22,722 nucleotides of DNA from Pseudomonadota bacterium (GCA_023419055.1 JAEZYO010001023.1:1-22722); one strand, 5' to 3'; shown: positions 1 to 6,889, numbered from the stretch's first letter. Notes: generated by a model from the letters alone, not told the origin. Program-made: numbers and translations.

Positions 1-16
1 GGCGCTGAACGAGAGC

Positions 17-64
17 CGGCTTCCGCAGAAGCCGCTCGCTCTTGCGGGGGGGCGAAAGTATAGT
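17..64 (+). promoter_or_regulatory. Putative 5' regulatory region with hairpin and -10-like box
   Basis: The first 93 bases hold no gene. A perfect 7-bp stem with a 4-base loop (CGGCTTC-CGCA-GAAGCCG) lies at 17-34 and has no T-run after it, so it is not a clear terminator. A TATAGT hexamer at 59-64 matches five of six bases of the sigma70 -10 consensus and lies 30 bases before the ATG at 94. I see no convincing -35 at 16-18 bp spacing. Promoter assignment is a weak inference. Confidence 0.25.
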
Positions 65-93
65 CGCCGGCCTCCCGTCTTCCCTGGCCCTCC

Positions 94-714
94 ATGTCGA
101 CCAGCCAACCTCCCGCGAGTCAATCGACGCCGCCCCCGCCGCCCAAAAGCAGCTCGACGCCGTTCATCGCCGCGGTCGTCGCCATGCTGCTCTTGATCGG
201 CGGCCTTTTGTTCTGGAAGCTCTCGGGCAGCAAGCAGGCTGCGCCAGTAGCGACGGTCGCCGCGCCGCCCTCGGTAGCTGCGGCACCGCCCGTGCTCGAA
301 GCGCCCCCGCCTCCCCCACCTCCGCCGGAGCCCGAGGCGCCAGACGCAGGAACGGAGCCCAACAAGGGCACGAAGAAGGTGGCCTCGACCGGAGGTAGCG
401 GGGGGTGCTCGGCGGAGTGCACGGGCACCGAGGCCCCACAGTTCCGGTCGCAGCTGCAGGCGCTCGCCGGGCGTGCTCGCGGCTGCTACGAGCGCGCGCT
501 GAAAACCAACGAAGAGCTCGGTGGCAGGGTCATGGTCTCGCTCAAGGTAGGACCGAGCGGCCAGGTCTGTAGCGCCAACGTCACCTCCAACCAGACCGGT
601 GACCCTGGACTTTCATCCTGCGTGGCACAGATTTTCCGCTCGGCGACCTACGCAGCCCCGAAAAATGGTTGCGTCGATGCGCAAGTTCCGCTGAACTTCG
701 TCACCAAGAAGTGA
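94..714 (+). CDS. TonB-like proline-rich membrane protein with AgmX/PglI-type C-terminal domain
   Basis: This 206-residue protein has a short Ser/Pro-rich cytoplasmic N-terminus, one hydrophobic helix at about residues 23-42, a periplasmic Pro/Ala-rich spacer (about 50-90, including a run of eight prolines), then a compact C-terminal domain from about 115 to 206. The domain shows the RGCYERAL...GRVMVSLKVGPSG pattern and paired cysteines typical of the AgmX/PglI tail found in many myxobacterial envelope proteins. The topology is TonB-like: inner-membrane anchor, extended spacer, small C-terminal domain. AgmX/GltJ acts in gliding motility in Myxococcus, but most paralogues with this tail have no known role, so no specific function is claimed. 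There is no strong ribosome binding site before ATG 94. The stop codon overlaps the next start (TGATG), so the pair is probably translationally coupled. Confidence 0.8.
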   Translation: MSTSQPPASQSTPPPPPKSSSTPFIAAVVAMLLLIGGLLFWKLSGSKQAAPVATVAAPPSVAAAPPVLEAPPPPPPPPEPEAPDAGTEPNKGTKKVASTGGSGGCSAECTGTEAPQFRSQLQALAGRARGCYERALKTNEELGGRVMVSLKVGPSGQVCSANVTSNQTGDPGLSSCVAQIFRSATYAAPKNGCVDAQVPLNFVTKK

Positions 715-1004
715 TGGTTTCTCGCGCCTCCGCCCTCGCGTTTTCGTGCGTGTTCGCGGCGTTCGGCGTGCTCACTGCCTGTAGCGAGAACGGCGTGACG
801 CCGAGCGCCTGCCCGCCCTTGCCGCTCTACAACCCGCAAGAGACCGGGCCGACCGACGACGAGGAGATCGCGGAGCAGCTCGGCCAGGCCGTCGACGCAG
901 GCTGCGCGACGCGCATCGGCACCGCCAGGACTCCCAGCGCTTCGGGCGGCAGCGGCGGGACCGCGGGCGGCAACGAAGCCGGAGCCGGGGGCGCGGACAA
1001 CTGA
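714..1004 (+). CDS. Small putative lipoprotein coupled to the AgmX-tail protein
   Basis: This 96-residue product begins at the ATG that overlaps the preceding stop (TGA 712-714, ATG 714-716). The start gives a clean lipoprotein signal: Arg at position 4, a hydrophobic stretch, and the lipobox LTAC with the acylated cysteine at residue 23. The mature part has three further cysteines' worth of spacing at most, an acidic middle section and a Gly/Ser/Ala-rich C-terminus (GGSGGTAGG), the low-complexity type common in myxobacterial lipoproteins. No enzymatic motif is visible and I do not recognise a family. The coupling to the upstream TonB-like gene suggests a shared envelope role. A 15-residue longer reading upstream of ATG 714 is less likely because it would destroy the signal peptide. 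Confidence 0.7.
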   Translation: MVSRASALAFSCVFAAFGVLTACSENGVTPSACPPLPLYNPQETGPTDDEEIAEQLGQAVDAGCATRIGTARTPSASGGSGGTAGGNEAGAGGADN

Positions 1005-1063
1005 ACGCCGAGGCGGAGGCCCGCTCCGGCGACGCGAGCGAGCGACCGCTCCACGGCGTTCTT

Positions 1064-1849
1064 TTGACGGTCGCCTACGACGGCGCGCCCTTCGCCGGGT
1101 ACGCCCGTCAGCCGCACGCACGAACGGTCGCCGGCGAGCTCGATGGCGCCGTGCGCGCGGTCGACCCCAAGGCCACGCTGGTGCGCGGCGTGAGCAGGAC
1201 CGACGCCGGGGTGCACGCGGTCGCACAGCGGGTCGCGTTCGACAGCACGCTCGAGATCCCGTCGCGAGGTTGGGCGCTCGCGCTCATGCGCCACCTGCCA
1301 CGCGAGATAGCGATCCGTCGCGCGGCTCACATCGCGGCAGGGTTCGAGCCGCGCCACCACTCTCTGGAGAAGACCTACGTCTACCGCCTTTACCAGAGCG
1401 ACCTCCGCGATCCCTTCCTCGCGGGTAGAGCCTGGCGGGTCCCGCAGAGGTTGAACCACTCCGTGATGGGCGACGCGGCGCAAGCGTTGATCGGAGAACA
1501 CGACTTCGCCGCCTTCCGGGCGGCAGGCGACGAACGCGACGAGACAGTGCGGAAGATCTTTCGCATCGAGGTGCGAACGGACGAACGCGATCCGCGACTC
1601 TTGGAAATCGCTGTCGAAGGTGATCGCTTCATGTATCGGATGGTCCGCATCATCGTGGGCGCGCTCGTCGACATCGGTCGCGGTCGTCTCGCGGCGGGAG
1701 CGCTGCCTCGCGCGCTCGAAACGAGACAGCGCAGGGATCTCGGGGTGACCGCTCCGCCCGAAGGTCTGTGCCTTTCGCGAGTCTTGTTGGACGACGAGGG
1801 CACCGACGCCTGGCCGGAACCCGACGTCCCCGCTCCTCGCAGTAATTGA
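1064..1849 (+). CDS. truA: tRNA pseudouridine synthase A (TruA)
   Basis: TruA converts uridines 38-40 in the anticodon stem of many tRNAs to pseudouridine. The 261-residue product begins with TVAYDGAPFAGYARQP, matching the family opening (YDG.xFxGxxxQ), and carries the catalytic motif SRTDAGVHA with the nucleophilic Asp at about residue 47. Later family blocks are FEPRHHSLEKTYVYRL, HDFAAFRAAG and FMYRMVRIIVGALVDIGRGR. Length and motif order are normal. The start is uncertain: TTG at 1064 fits the conserved N-terminus and no ATG or GTG lies in frame in the short open stretch just upstream. The gene starts 60 bases after the lipoprotein stop. Its own stop (TGA 1847-1849) lies inside the putative spt promoter. 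Function is confident, the exact start less so. Confidence 0.93.
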   Translation: MTVAYDGAPFAGYARQPHARTVAGELDGAVRAVDPKATLVRGVSRTDAGVHAVAQRVAFDSTLEIPSRGWALALMRHLPREIAIRRAAHIAAGFEPRHHSLEKTYVYRLYQSDLRDPFLAGRAWRVPQRLNHSVMGDAAQALIGEHDFAAFRAAGDERDETVRKIFRIEVRTDERDPRLLEIAVEGDRFMYRMVRIIVGALVDIGRGRLAAGALPRALETRQRRDLGVTAPPEGLCLSRVLLDDEGTDAWPEPDVPAPRSN

Positions 1850-1874
1850 CGGAGGCGGGGTGGTCGCGTAGCGT
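1846..1874 (+). promoter_or_regulatory. Putative sigma70-type promoter for the ceramide operon
   Basis: TTGACG at 1846-1851 matches the -35 consensus in five of six bases. After exactly 17 bases, TAGCGT at 1869-1874 keeps the three most important -10 positions (T1, A2, T6). Transcription would begin near 1881, giving spt about a 105-base leader. The -35 overlaps the truA stop codon. Prediction from sequence only. Confidence 0.4.
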
Positions 1875-1891
1875 CCGCTTGCCCCCGCTCG

Positions 1892-1985
1892 TCGGGGAGG
1901 CGCCGCGCCTCCCGGACACCGCTACGAGCGGCTGGTCCGGTTCTCGCTTGGCGGCGGGCCAAGCTGATGGCAGAGGAGCTCCTCT
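1892..1985 (+). promoter_or_regulatory. Structured 5' leader of spt (series of inverted repeats)
   Basis: Between the truA stop and the spt start there are four close inverted repeats. P1 pairs GGGAGGCG (1895-1902) with CGCCTCCC (1906-1913), extendable past one mismatch to 1892-1916. P2 pairs CCGCT (1919-1923) with AGCGG (1927-1931), closed by GGAC (1914-1917) and GTCC (1935-1938), so its outer part competes with the P1 base. P3 pairs GCTTGGC (1946-1952) with GCCAAGC (1958-1964). P4 is the palindrome over the ribosome binding site (1972-1985). No T-run follows any of them, so control of translation is more plausible than intrinsic termination. It matches no riboswitch class that I recognise. 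Confidence 0.4.
1972..1985 (+). promoter_or_regulatory. spt ribosome binding site inside a 14-bp perfect palindrome
   Basis: AGAGGAGCTCCTCT is a perfect 14-base palindrome ending one base before the ATG at 1987. Its left half is a strong Shine-Dalgarno (AGAGGAG, about 8 bases from the ATG) and fixes 1987 as the start. In RNA it can fold as AGAGG-AGCT-CCTCT, hiding the Shine-Dalgarno. As DNA it could instead be an operator for a dimeric protein. Confidence 0.55.
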
Positions 1986-1986
1986 C

Positions 1987-3555
1987 ATGGGCATCCGAGA
2001 CACGATTATCGAGCGCAGTAAGAAGGCCCTGATGAGCCCGGCAGTGATGCGAGTCGTCTCCGACGATCGCGTGATGAAGGCTGCGCAGGGCGTCATGGAT
2101 GCCAGGACGCGGGTTCGCGCTGCCTGGCAGGTCTTGCTGAACGGTCACGACCTCCCGAACATCGATCCCGCGCTCGACGAACACCTCGGCAAAGACGTGG
2201 TCGCGGGCCCCTCCATCGCCGCCCCCGCCAAGAAGAACGGCGCTAACGGCTCGAACGGCTCGAACGGCTCGAACGGCTCGCACGAGGTTCAGGGCTCGTC
2301 GGACATGGCCGAGTCGATGCGCGAGCGCACTTCGCTCGCCGGCATCGGCGGCAAGGACATCTTCGAGAAGTGCCAGAAGTTCATGGCGGCCGACAACGCG
2401 CGCAAGATGGGGATCTACCCCTTCTTCCGGCCGCTCGATCTCAACGACGGTCCAGAGGCGGTCATCAACGATCGCCGCGTCGTGATGTTCGGCTCGAACA
2501 ACTACCTCGGCCTGACGACGCACCCGAAGGTGCGCGAAGCAGCGAAGGCCGCGATCGATCGCTTCGGCACGAGCATGACCGGGTCGCGCCTGGTGAACGG
2601 CTCGATGAAGCTCCACGAGGAGTTCGAGCACAAGCTCGCCGAGTGGTTCGGCAAGGAGAGCGCCCTCGTCTTCACGACGGGCTACCAGGTGAACCTGGCC
2701 GTGCTCTCGTCGCTGCTCTCGAACAAGCAGAGCGTCGCGGTGATCGACCGCAACGTCCACGCCTCGCTCTACGACGGCGCCCGCCTCGGGCAGTCCGCTC
2801 AGGCGCGGCTCGTTCGCTACCGCCACAACGACGCGGAGTCGCTCGACAAGGCGCTCGAGAAGCTCGACGCCGGTGAGGGCGCGCTCGTGATCACGGACGG
2901 CGTCTTCAGCGCCGAAGGCGAGATCGCGAAGCTCGACGAGATCGTCCCGGTCGTGAAGAAGCACGGCGCGCGCCTGTTCGTCGACGACGCGCACGCGCTC
3001 GGCGTCATCGGCCCGGGCGGGCGCGGCACCGCGCACCAGTTCGGCGTCTCGAACGAGGTCGACCTCATGGGCGGCACGTTCTCGAAGTCGCTCGCCAGCA
3101 TCGGCGGCTGGCTCGTCGGCGACCGCAAGGTGCTCGACTACGTCCGCCACTTCGCCCCAAGCTTCATGTTCGCGGCGGCGGCGGCGCCACCCTGCGTGGC
3201 CGCGGCCATGGCCGCCTTCGAGGTGATGCAAGAGGAGAGCTGGCGCATCGACAAGCTGCGCGAGAACTTCACGTACATGCGCGACGAGCTGCGCGGCATG
3301 GGCTTCGAGCTCGGGCACACGCAGACGGCGGTGATCCCGATCTACATCCGGCAGGATCTCCGCACCATCATGATGTGGCGCGACCTGCTCGAGGAGTACG
3401 GAATCTACACGAACCCGTTCATCTCGCCGGGTGTGCCGCCGAAGAGCGCCATGCTCCGGACGAGCTACATGGCCACCCACGAGCGCAGCCACCTGGATCG
3501 CGCGCTCGAGGGCTTCCGCGCCGTGGGCAAGAAGTACGGCGTCATCTCGGGCTGA
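1987..3555 (+). CDS. spt: Serine palmitoyltransferase (alpha-oxoamine synthase) with N-terminal extension
   Basis: This PLP enzyme would condense L-serine with a fatty acyl thioester to 3-ketosphinganine, the first step of sphingolipid synthesis. The catalytic domain runs from about residue 141 to 522. It shows the cofactor His in RNVHAS (H258), the VDDAHALG block (D333, H336), and the Schiff-base Lys in GGTFSKS (K367). H336 and K367 are 31 residues apart, as in Sphingomonas serine palmitoyltransferase. BioF, KBL and ALA synthase share this fold, but the two downstream genes favour Spt. Family members are usually about 400-420 residues, and the 522 here come from an N-terminal extension: a helical, Arg/Ala/Val-rich segment (1-75) and a linker with four Asn-Gly-Ser repeats (about 88-98). 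The start at 1987 is set by AGAGGAG. A TTG-initiated version from 1846 would translate the leader and is unlikely. Confidence 0.87.
   Translation: MGIRDTIIERSKKALMSPAVMRVVSDDRVMKAAQGVMDARTRVRAAWQVLLNGHDLPNIDPALDEHLGKDVVAGPSIAAPAKKNGANGSNGSNGSNGSHEVQGSSDMAESMRERTSLAGIGGKDIFEKCQKFMAADNARKMGIYPFFRPLDLNDGPEAVINDRRVVMFGSNNYLGLTTHPKVREAAKAAIDRFGTSMTGSRLVNGSMKLHEEFEHKLAEWFGKESALVFTTGYQVNLAVLSSLLSNKQSVAVIDRNVHASLYDGARLGQSAQARLVRYRHNDAESLDKALEKLDAGEGALVITDGVFSAEGEIAKLDEIVPVVKKHGARLFVDDAHALGVIGPGGRGTAHQFGVSNEVDLMGGTFSKSLASIGGWLVGDRKVLDYVRHFAPSFMFAAAAAPPCVAAAMAAFEVMQEESWRIDKLRENFTYMRDELRGMGFELGHTQTAVIPIYIRQDLRTIMMWRDLLEEYGIYTNPFISPGVPPKSAMLRTSYMATHERSHLDRALEGFRAVGKKYGVISG
2245..2280 (+). repeat. Four tandem copies of the 9-mer AACGGCTCG inside spt
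   Basis: Four exact, in-frame copies of AACGGCTCG encode (Asn-Gly-Ser)x4 in the linker between the N-terminal extension and the catalytic domain of Spt. The unit is a multiple of three, so copy-number change by slippage would alter linker length without a frameshift. Confidence 0.95.
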
Positions 3556-3597
3556 GCGTCGGGTGACGGGGGAGCGGTCGAGGACGGCGCCGCCGCA

Positions 3598-3626
3598 TTG
3601 ACGCTCCCCGTTTCTCGGGTTACCCG
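3598..3626 (+). promoter_or_regulatory. Possible internal promoter/operator before the ceramide synthase gene
   Basis: In the 80-base gap after spt, TTGACG (3598-3603) is followed after 17 bases by TACCCG (3621-3626), a good -35 with a poor -10. The -10 region lies in the inverted repeat CGGGT-T-ACCCG (3616-3626). The same TTGACG-N17-TA arrangement precedes spt. The start codon is only 10 bases further on, so any transcript would have almost no leader. Weak call. Confidence 0.25.
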
Positions 3627-3635
3627 CACCGGCAC

Positions 3636-4763
3636 ATGTCGGTCGAAATTCGCGAAACGCGGCTTGGCGGTAACCTCACGCCCTTCCTGGACGTCGTCGA
3701 CTACATCTACCGCGACGACCCGAAGTACGTGCGCTCGCTCGACATGGATCTGAAGCAGCGGCTGTCGCACAAGAATCCGTTCTTCGAGCACGCCGAGGGC
3801 ACCATCTTCACCGCGCACCGCAACGGCTGGTGCGTCGGGCGCTGCACGGCGCAAATCGATCGGCTCCACGTCGGTCGCTACAAGGAAGATTGCGGCTTCT
3901 TCGGCTTCCTCGACACCATCAACGACGAAGAGGTGGCGAAGGCGCTCCTCGACGCGGCGTCTGCTTGGCTCCGCCAGCGAGGCATGAAGACGATTCGCGG
4001 CCCGTTCTCGCTCAGCATCAACGAGGAGATGGGCTGCCTGGTCGAGGGTTTCGACACCCCGCCCATGCTGCTCATGCCCCACCACCGGCAGTACCAGGGC
4101 GAGCTGATCGAGAAGGCAGGGTTTACCAAGGCGAAGGACGTCTTCGCCTGGAAGTACGTCGTCGACGAGCTGCCGAAGCGAGTGCAGAAGGCTCATGACG
4201 AGGTCGCGGCGCTACCCGAGGTGCGCGCCCGCCACATCGACAAGAAGAACCTCGAAGCCGAGGTGCGCACCATCATGGACGTCTTCAACGACGCCTGGAG
4301 CGACAACTGGAGCTTCGTCCCCTACACCGAGGCCGAGCTCGCGAAGCTCGCCGAGGATCTGCGGCTGATCGGCATCCCCGAGCTCACTTACATCGCCGAA
4401 ATCGACGGCGAGCCAGCGGCGGTGGCGGTCGCGCTCCCGAACGTCAACGAGCTCATCCGCGACTTCAAAGGCAAGCTCATCCCGTTCGGGCTGCCGAAGC
4501 TCCTGTGGCGCTTGAAGGTGGAGGGCCCCCAAACCGCGCGGCTCCTGATCCTCGGCATTCGCAAGAAGTTCCGGAACCAGCGTAAATACGCCGGCCTCAG
4601 CATCTACCTCTACGCGAAGCTCAGCCAATCCGGAAAGAAGCTCGGCATCAAATGGGGTGAGCTCTCCTGGACGCTCGAAGACAACGGGCCGGTGAACGTG
4701 GGCATCAAGCTCATGGGCGGCACCGTCTACAAGCGCTACCGCATCTACGAGAAGGCTTTGTAA
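3636..4763 (+). CDS. bcerS: GNAT-like acyltransferase, probable bacterial ceramide synthase (bCerS)
   Basis: The 375-residue soluble protein resembles the large GNAT-superfamily acyltransferases of the YghO/bacterial ceramide synthase type. These N-acylate the sphingoid base made by Spt and are unrelated to the membrane-bound eukaryotic enzymes. Visible blocks are a tryptophan-rich region SDNWSFVPYTEAEL (about 222-235), a GNAT-like strand TYIAEIDGEPAAVAVALPN (about 251-269) and the closing GELSWTLEDNGPVNVGIKLMGG (341-362), plus RGPFSLSINEEMGCLVEGFD (121-140). No membrane segment or signal peptide is present. It follows spt by 80 bases and its TAA overlaps the next ATG (TAATG), tying it to the reductase gene. 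In Caulobacter the corresponding enzyme is thought to act before the reductase, acylating 3-ketosphinganine directly. The assignment rests on family resemblance and operon context, so substrate and chain length are unknown. Confidence 0.75.
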   Translation: MSVEIRETRLGGNLTPFLDVVDYIYRDDPKYVRSLDMDLKQRLSHKNPFFEHAEGTIFTAHRNGWCVGRCTAQIDRLHVGRYKEDCGFFGFLDTINDEEVAKALLDAASAWLRQRGMKTIRGPFSLSINEEMGCLVEGFDTPPMLLMPHHRQYQGELIEKAGFTKAKDVFAWKYVVDELPKRVQKAHDEVAALPEVRARHIDKKNLEAEVRTIMDVFNDAWSDNWSFVPYTEAELAKLAEDLRLIGIPELTYIAEIDGEPAAVAVALPNVNELIRDFKGKLIPFGLPKLLWRLKVEGPQTARLLILGIRKKFRNQRKYAGLSIYLYAKLSQSGKKLGIKWGELSWTLEDNGPVNVGIKLMGGTVYKRYRIYEKAL

Positions 4764-5749
4764 TGACGATCCTGATCACGGGCGGTTCCGGTTTTCTCGG
4801 CTCTCACGTCGCCGAACAGCTGTCTCGCGCAGGGCGGCAGGTGCGCGCGCTGGTCCGAAAGAGCAGCGACACGAGCTTCCTCCGCACCCTGCCGGGCGTG
4901 GAGCTCGTGGAGGGCGCGGTCGACGATCGCGCGAGCGTGTTCGCGGCCGCCCGCGGAGTGACCGGCATCGTCCACGCCGCCGGGCTCGTGAAGGCGAAGA
5001 CGCCGGACGACTTCAACCGCGTGAACGCGGGCGGCACCGAGAACCTCGTCGCCGCCGCGCTCGAGAACCGCGCCACGGTCAAGCGCTTCGTCCTCGTCTC
5101 CAGCCTGGCCGCGGTCCGGCCGAGCGACGCGAGCGGCAGCCCCATCCCGGAGAACGCCGAGCCGCGCCCCGTCACGAACTACGGCCGGAGCAAGCTCGCC
5201 GCGGAGCGGGCTGCCCTCGCCCAACGAGGCGACCTGCCGATCACCATCTTGCGCCCGCCGGCCATCTACGGCCCGCGGGACCGAGAGATCTTCGCCTTTT
5301 TCAAGTCGATCAAGCTCGGGCTGCTCCCGCTGCTCGGCTCGACGCAGAACCGCCTGAGCATGATCTACGGCTCGGACTGCGGCGCCGCCTGCATCGCCGC
5401 GCTCGACCGCGAGACGCCGAGCGGCTCGATCTTTCACATCGACGACGGCAAGGTGCACACCATGGAGGAGCTCATCGTGCTCGCGGAGAGCGCGATGGGG
5501 CGGCGCGCCAAGGTGCGCCTGCACTTGCCGCGCAAGCTGGTCGCTACCGCCGCTTTCGGCTCCGAGCTCTACGGGCGCTTCACCAACACGGCCGTGATGT
5601 TGACGCGCGACAAGCTGAACGAGCTCTTCGAGCAGTGGGTCTGCGACGGCTCGCGAGCGCAGCGCGAGCTCGGCTGGAAGCCCGAGGTGCCCTTCGAGCG
5701 CGGCATCAACCTCACGGTCGATTGGTACAAGCAGGCAGGCTGGCTCTAG
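4763..5749 (+). CDS. cerR: NAD(P)-dependent epimerase/dehydratase-family reductase, probable ceramide reductase (CerR)
   Basis: This 328-residue extended short-chain dehydrogenase starts with ILITGGSGFLGSHVAEQL, whose glycine-rich loop (TGGSGFLG, residues 6-13) binds the dinucleotide. The catalytic Tyr and Lys are in NYGRSK (Y140, K144), with serines at 113-114 and the LRPPAIYGPRD block at 163-173. In this operon the likely reaction is reduction of the 3-keto group of 3-oxoceramide (or of 3-ketosphinganine), completing ceramide synthesis. The ATG overlaps the bcerS stop by one base, a strong sign of coupled translation. A nucleotide-sugar or steroid-type substrate cannot be excluded from motifs alone, because this family is broad. 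The gene ends 7 bases from a convergent gene with no terminator between. Confidence 0.82.
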   Translation: MTILITGGSGFLGSHVAEQLSRAGRQVRALVRKSSDTSFLRTLPGVELVEGAVDDRASVFAAARGVTGIVHAAGLVKAKTPDDFNRVNAGGTENLVAAALENRATVKRFVLVSSLAAVRPSDASGSPIPENAEPRPVTNYGRSKLAAERAALAQRGDLPITILRPPAIYGPRDREIFAFFKSIKLGLLPLLGSTQNRLSMIYGSDCGAACIAALDRETPSGSIFHIDDGKVHTMEELIVLAESAMGRRAKVRLHLPRKLVATAAFGSELYGRFTNTAVMLTRDKLNELFEQWVCDGSRAQRELGWKPEVPFERGINLTVDWYKQAGWL

Positions 5750-5756
5750 AAGACGC

Positions 5757-6344
5757 TCAGCGGCCGACGCGGAAGTAGGTCGCGCCGCCCATCTCGAGCG
5801 GCGTGGGCGCGTTCTTGAACTGCCGCCCGAGCGCCTCGACGGCTTCGTCGTCGACGTAGAGACCTGGTCCCCACCCGCTCTCGTCGTCTTCGTCGGCTCG
5901 TCGTGACGCCGCCTCGGCGGCGAGAGCGCGTCGCAGCGGTTCACTCGGATGCGAGAGCCTGGCAAAGGTGAGCTGCGGAGCGAGCTCGCCCGTTACCGGT
6001 AGGCCCGGCCCATCCGGCGCGCCCTCCTCCACCCAGCGGCCGCCGTGCGTGACGACCACGACGCTCTGAAACTCGCGGCCGACGAGCAGCGAACGCGCGG
6101 CCTTGCCCCACGCGAGCGGATCCTCGCGCTGGTCGCCGTCCGCGAACTCGACGTAGACGGCGTGCCCGAAGTCGAGGACGGTCGCCTTCTCGGCCACGCG
6201 CAGCGTCGTCACGTAGTCGAACACGGCGCTGCGAAACTCGTTGAAGCGTTCTACGAAGCGCTCGCGCTCGAGGCCGTACTCGTCGTCCTCGATGGAGTGA
6301 TAACCGATCAGGATACCGAATGCGTTTTCGTCGACGAAGGCCAT
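5757..6344 (-). CDS. Hypothetical acidic cytoplasmic protein
   Basis: I do not recognise this 195-residue protein. It has no signal peptide, membrane segment or catalytic signature. It opens with MAFVDENAFGILIGYHSIED, followed by a charged helical section (DEYGLERERFVERFNEF), alternating strand-like segments (ATVLDFGHAVYVEFADG; FQSVVVVTHGGRWVEEG), an Ala/Arg-rich helix with acidic run (RRADEDDESG, about 148-157) and the end GGATYFRVGR. The alternation suggests a small alpha/beta regulatory or binding domain. The ATG at 6344 is chosen because it is the first possible Met and gives a natural N-terminus. No clear Shine-Dalgarno is visible. It converges with cerR (stops 7 bases apart) and lies 98 bases downstream of the membrane-protein gene, so it could be the last gene of a trpE-led transcript. 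Confidence 0.6.
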   Translation of the reverse strand: MAFVDENAFGILIGYHSIEDDEYGLERERFVERFNEFRSAVFDYVTTLRVAEKATVLDFGHAVYVEFADGDQREDPLAWGKAARSLLVGREFQSVVVVTHGGRWVEEGAPDGPGLPVTGELAPQLTFARLSHPSEPLRRALAAEAASRRADEDDESGWGPGLYVDDEAVEALGRQFKNAPTPLEMGGATYFRVGR

Positions 6345-6442
6345 CTAAAATGAGCGTGAAGAATGGACGCTTTTTCGCGATCCTCCAAGGAGGCGCGACC
6401 GTCGATTCAGGGTGAGGAAGTTCCAAGATCGATGCGCCGAAA

Positions 6443-6889
6443 TCAAGCGCCCGGTACCTCGAGGGGCGGCCTCCCGGCGCGGCGGCGCAGGCGGTTGATG
6501 CCCTGCGCTACGGCCGGACGCGAGACGAGCCAGCACTCGAAGCGCCGCTTGCCGGGGAAATCGACGCAAATGAGGCCGACCAGGATGGTGAGGACCCCTT
6601 GGCCCGGCAGCACGAGCATCGTCACACCGAGGCAGATCAAGAAGACGCCGAGGATGTTGCGCAGCGCGAAGGCGAACCGCCTTGCCCAAGAGCCCGACGC
6701 TCGGAACGGCGAGCTCCGTCGCTCCGCTCGGGTGAAATGATCCGGGGGGATGCGGCAAAAGAACCACGGCACACCAACCAGCGTCGCCACGAGCGCCACG
6801 AGCGAAAACACGAGCAGCCCGTAGACGACGCCCGGAGTCACGAACTCCCGGAACCCTTGCGGAAGCCAGTGGGGGAGCCAAGCCAGCAC
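6443..6889 (-). CDS. PGPGW-family small transmembrane protein
   Basis: The 148-residue product has two hydrophobic regions: about residues 20-44, and a longer one at about 76-108 that contains LGVTMLVLPGQGVLTILVGL. That is the hallmark of the putative transmembrane PGPGW family. Basic residues follow (PGKRRFECW; RLRRRAGR), so the C-terminus is probably cytoplasmic. The family's role is unknown. The start is the GTG at 6889, with GAGG about 6 bases upstream. A longer reading into the trpE 3' end is not needed. The gene begins 58 bases after the trpE stop on the same strand and may be co-transcribed, though no functional link is evident. Confidence 0.72.
   Translation of the reverse strand: MLAWLPHWLPQGFREFVTPGVVYGLLVFSLVALVATLVGVPWFFCRIPPDHFTRAERRSSPFRASGSWARRFAFALRNILGVFLICLGVTMLVLPGQGVLTILVGLICVDFPGKRRFECWLVSRPAVAQGINRLRRRAGRPPLEVPGA

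Noticed and set aside
1390..3492. A 700-codon minus-strand open frame across truA and spt
   Set aside because: It overlaps two genes with complete catalytic motifs on the plus strand, is rich in Arg/Val/His typical of antisense frames in GC-rich DNA, and shows no domain.
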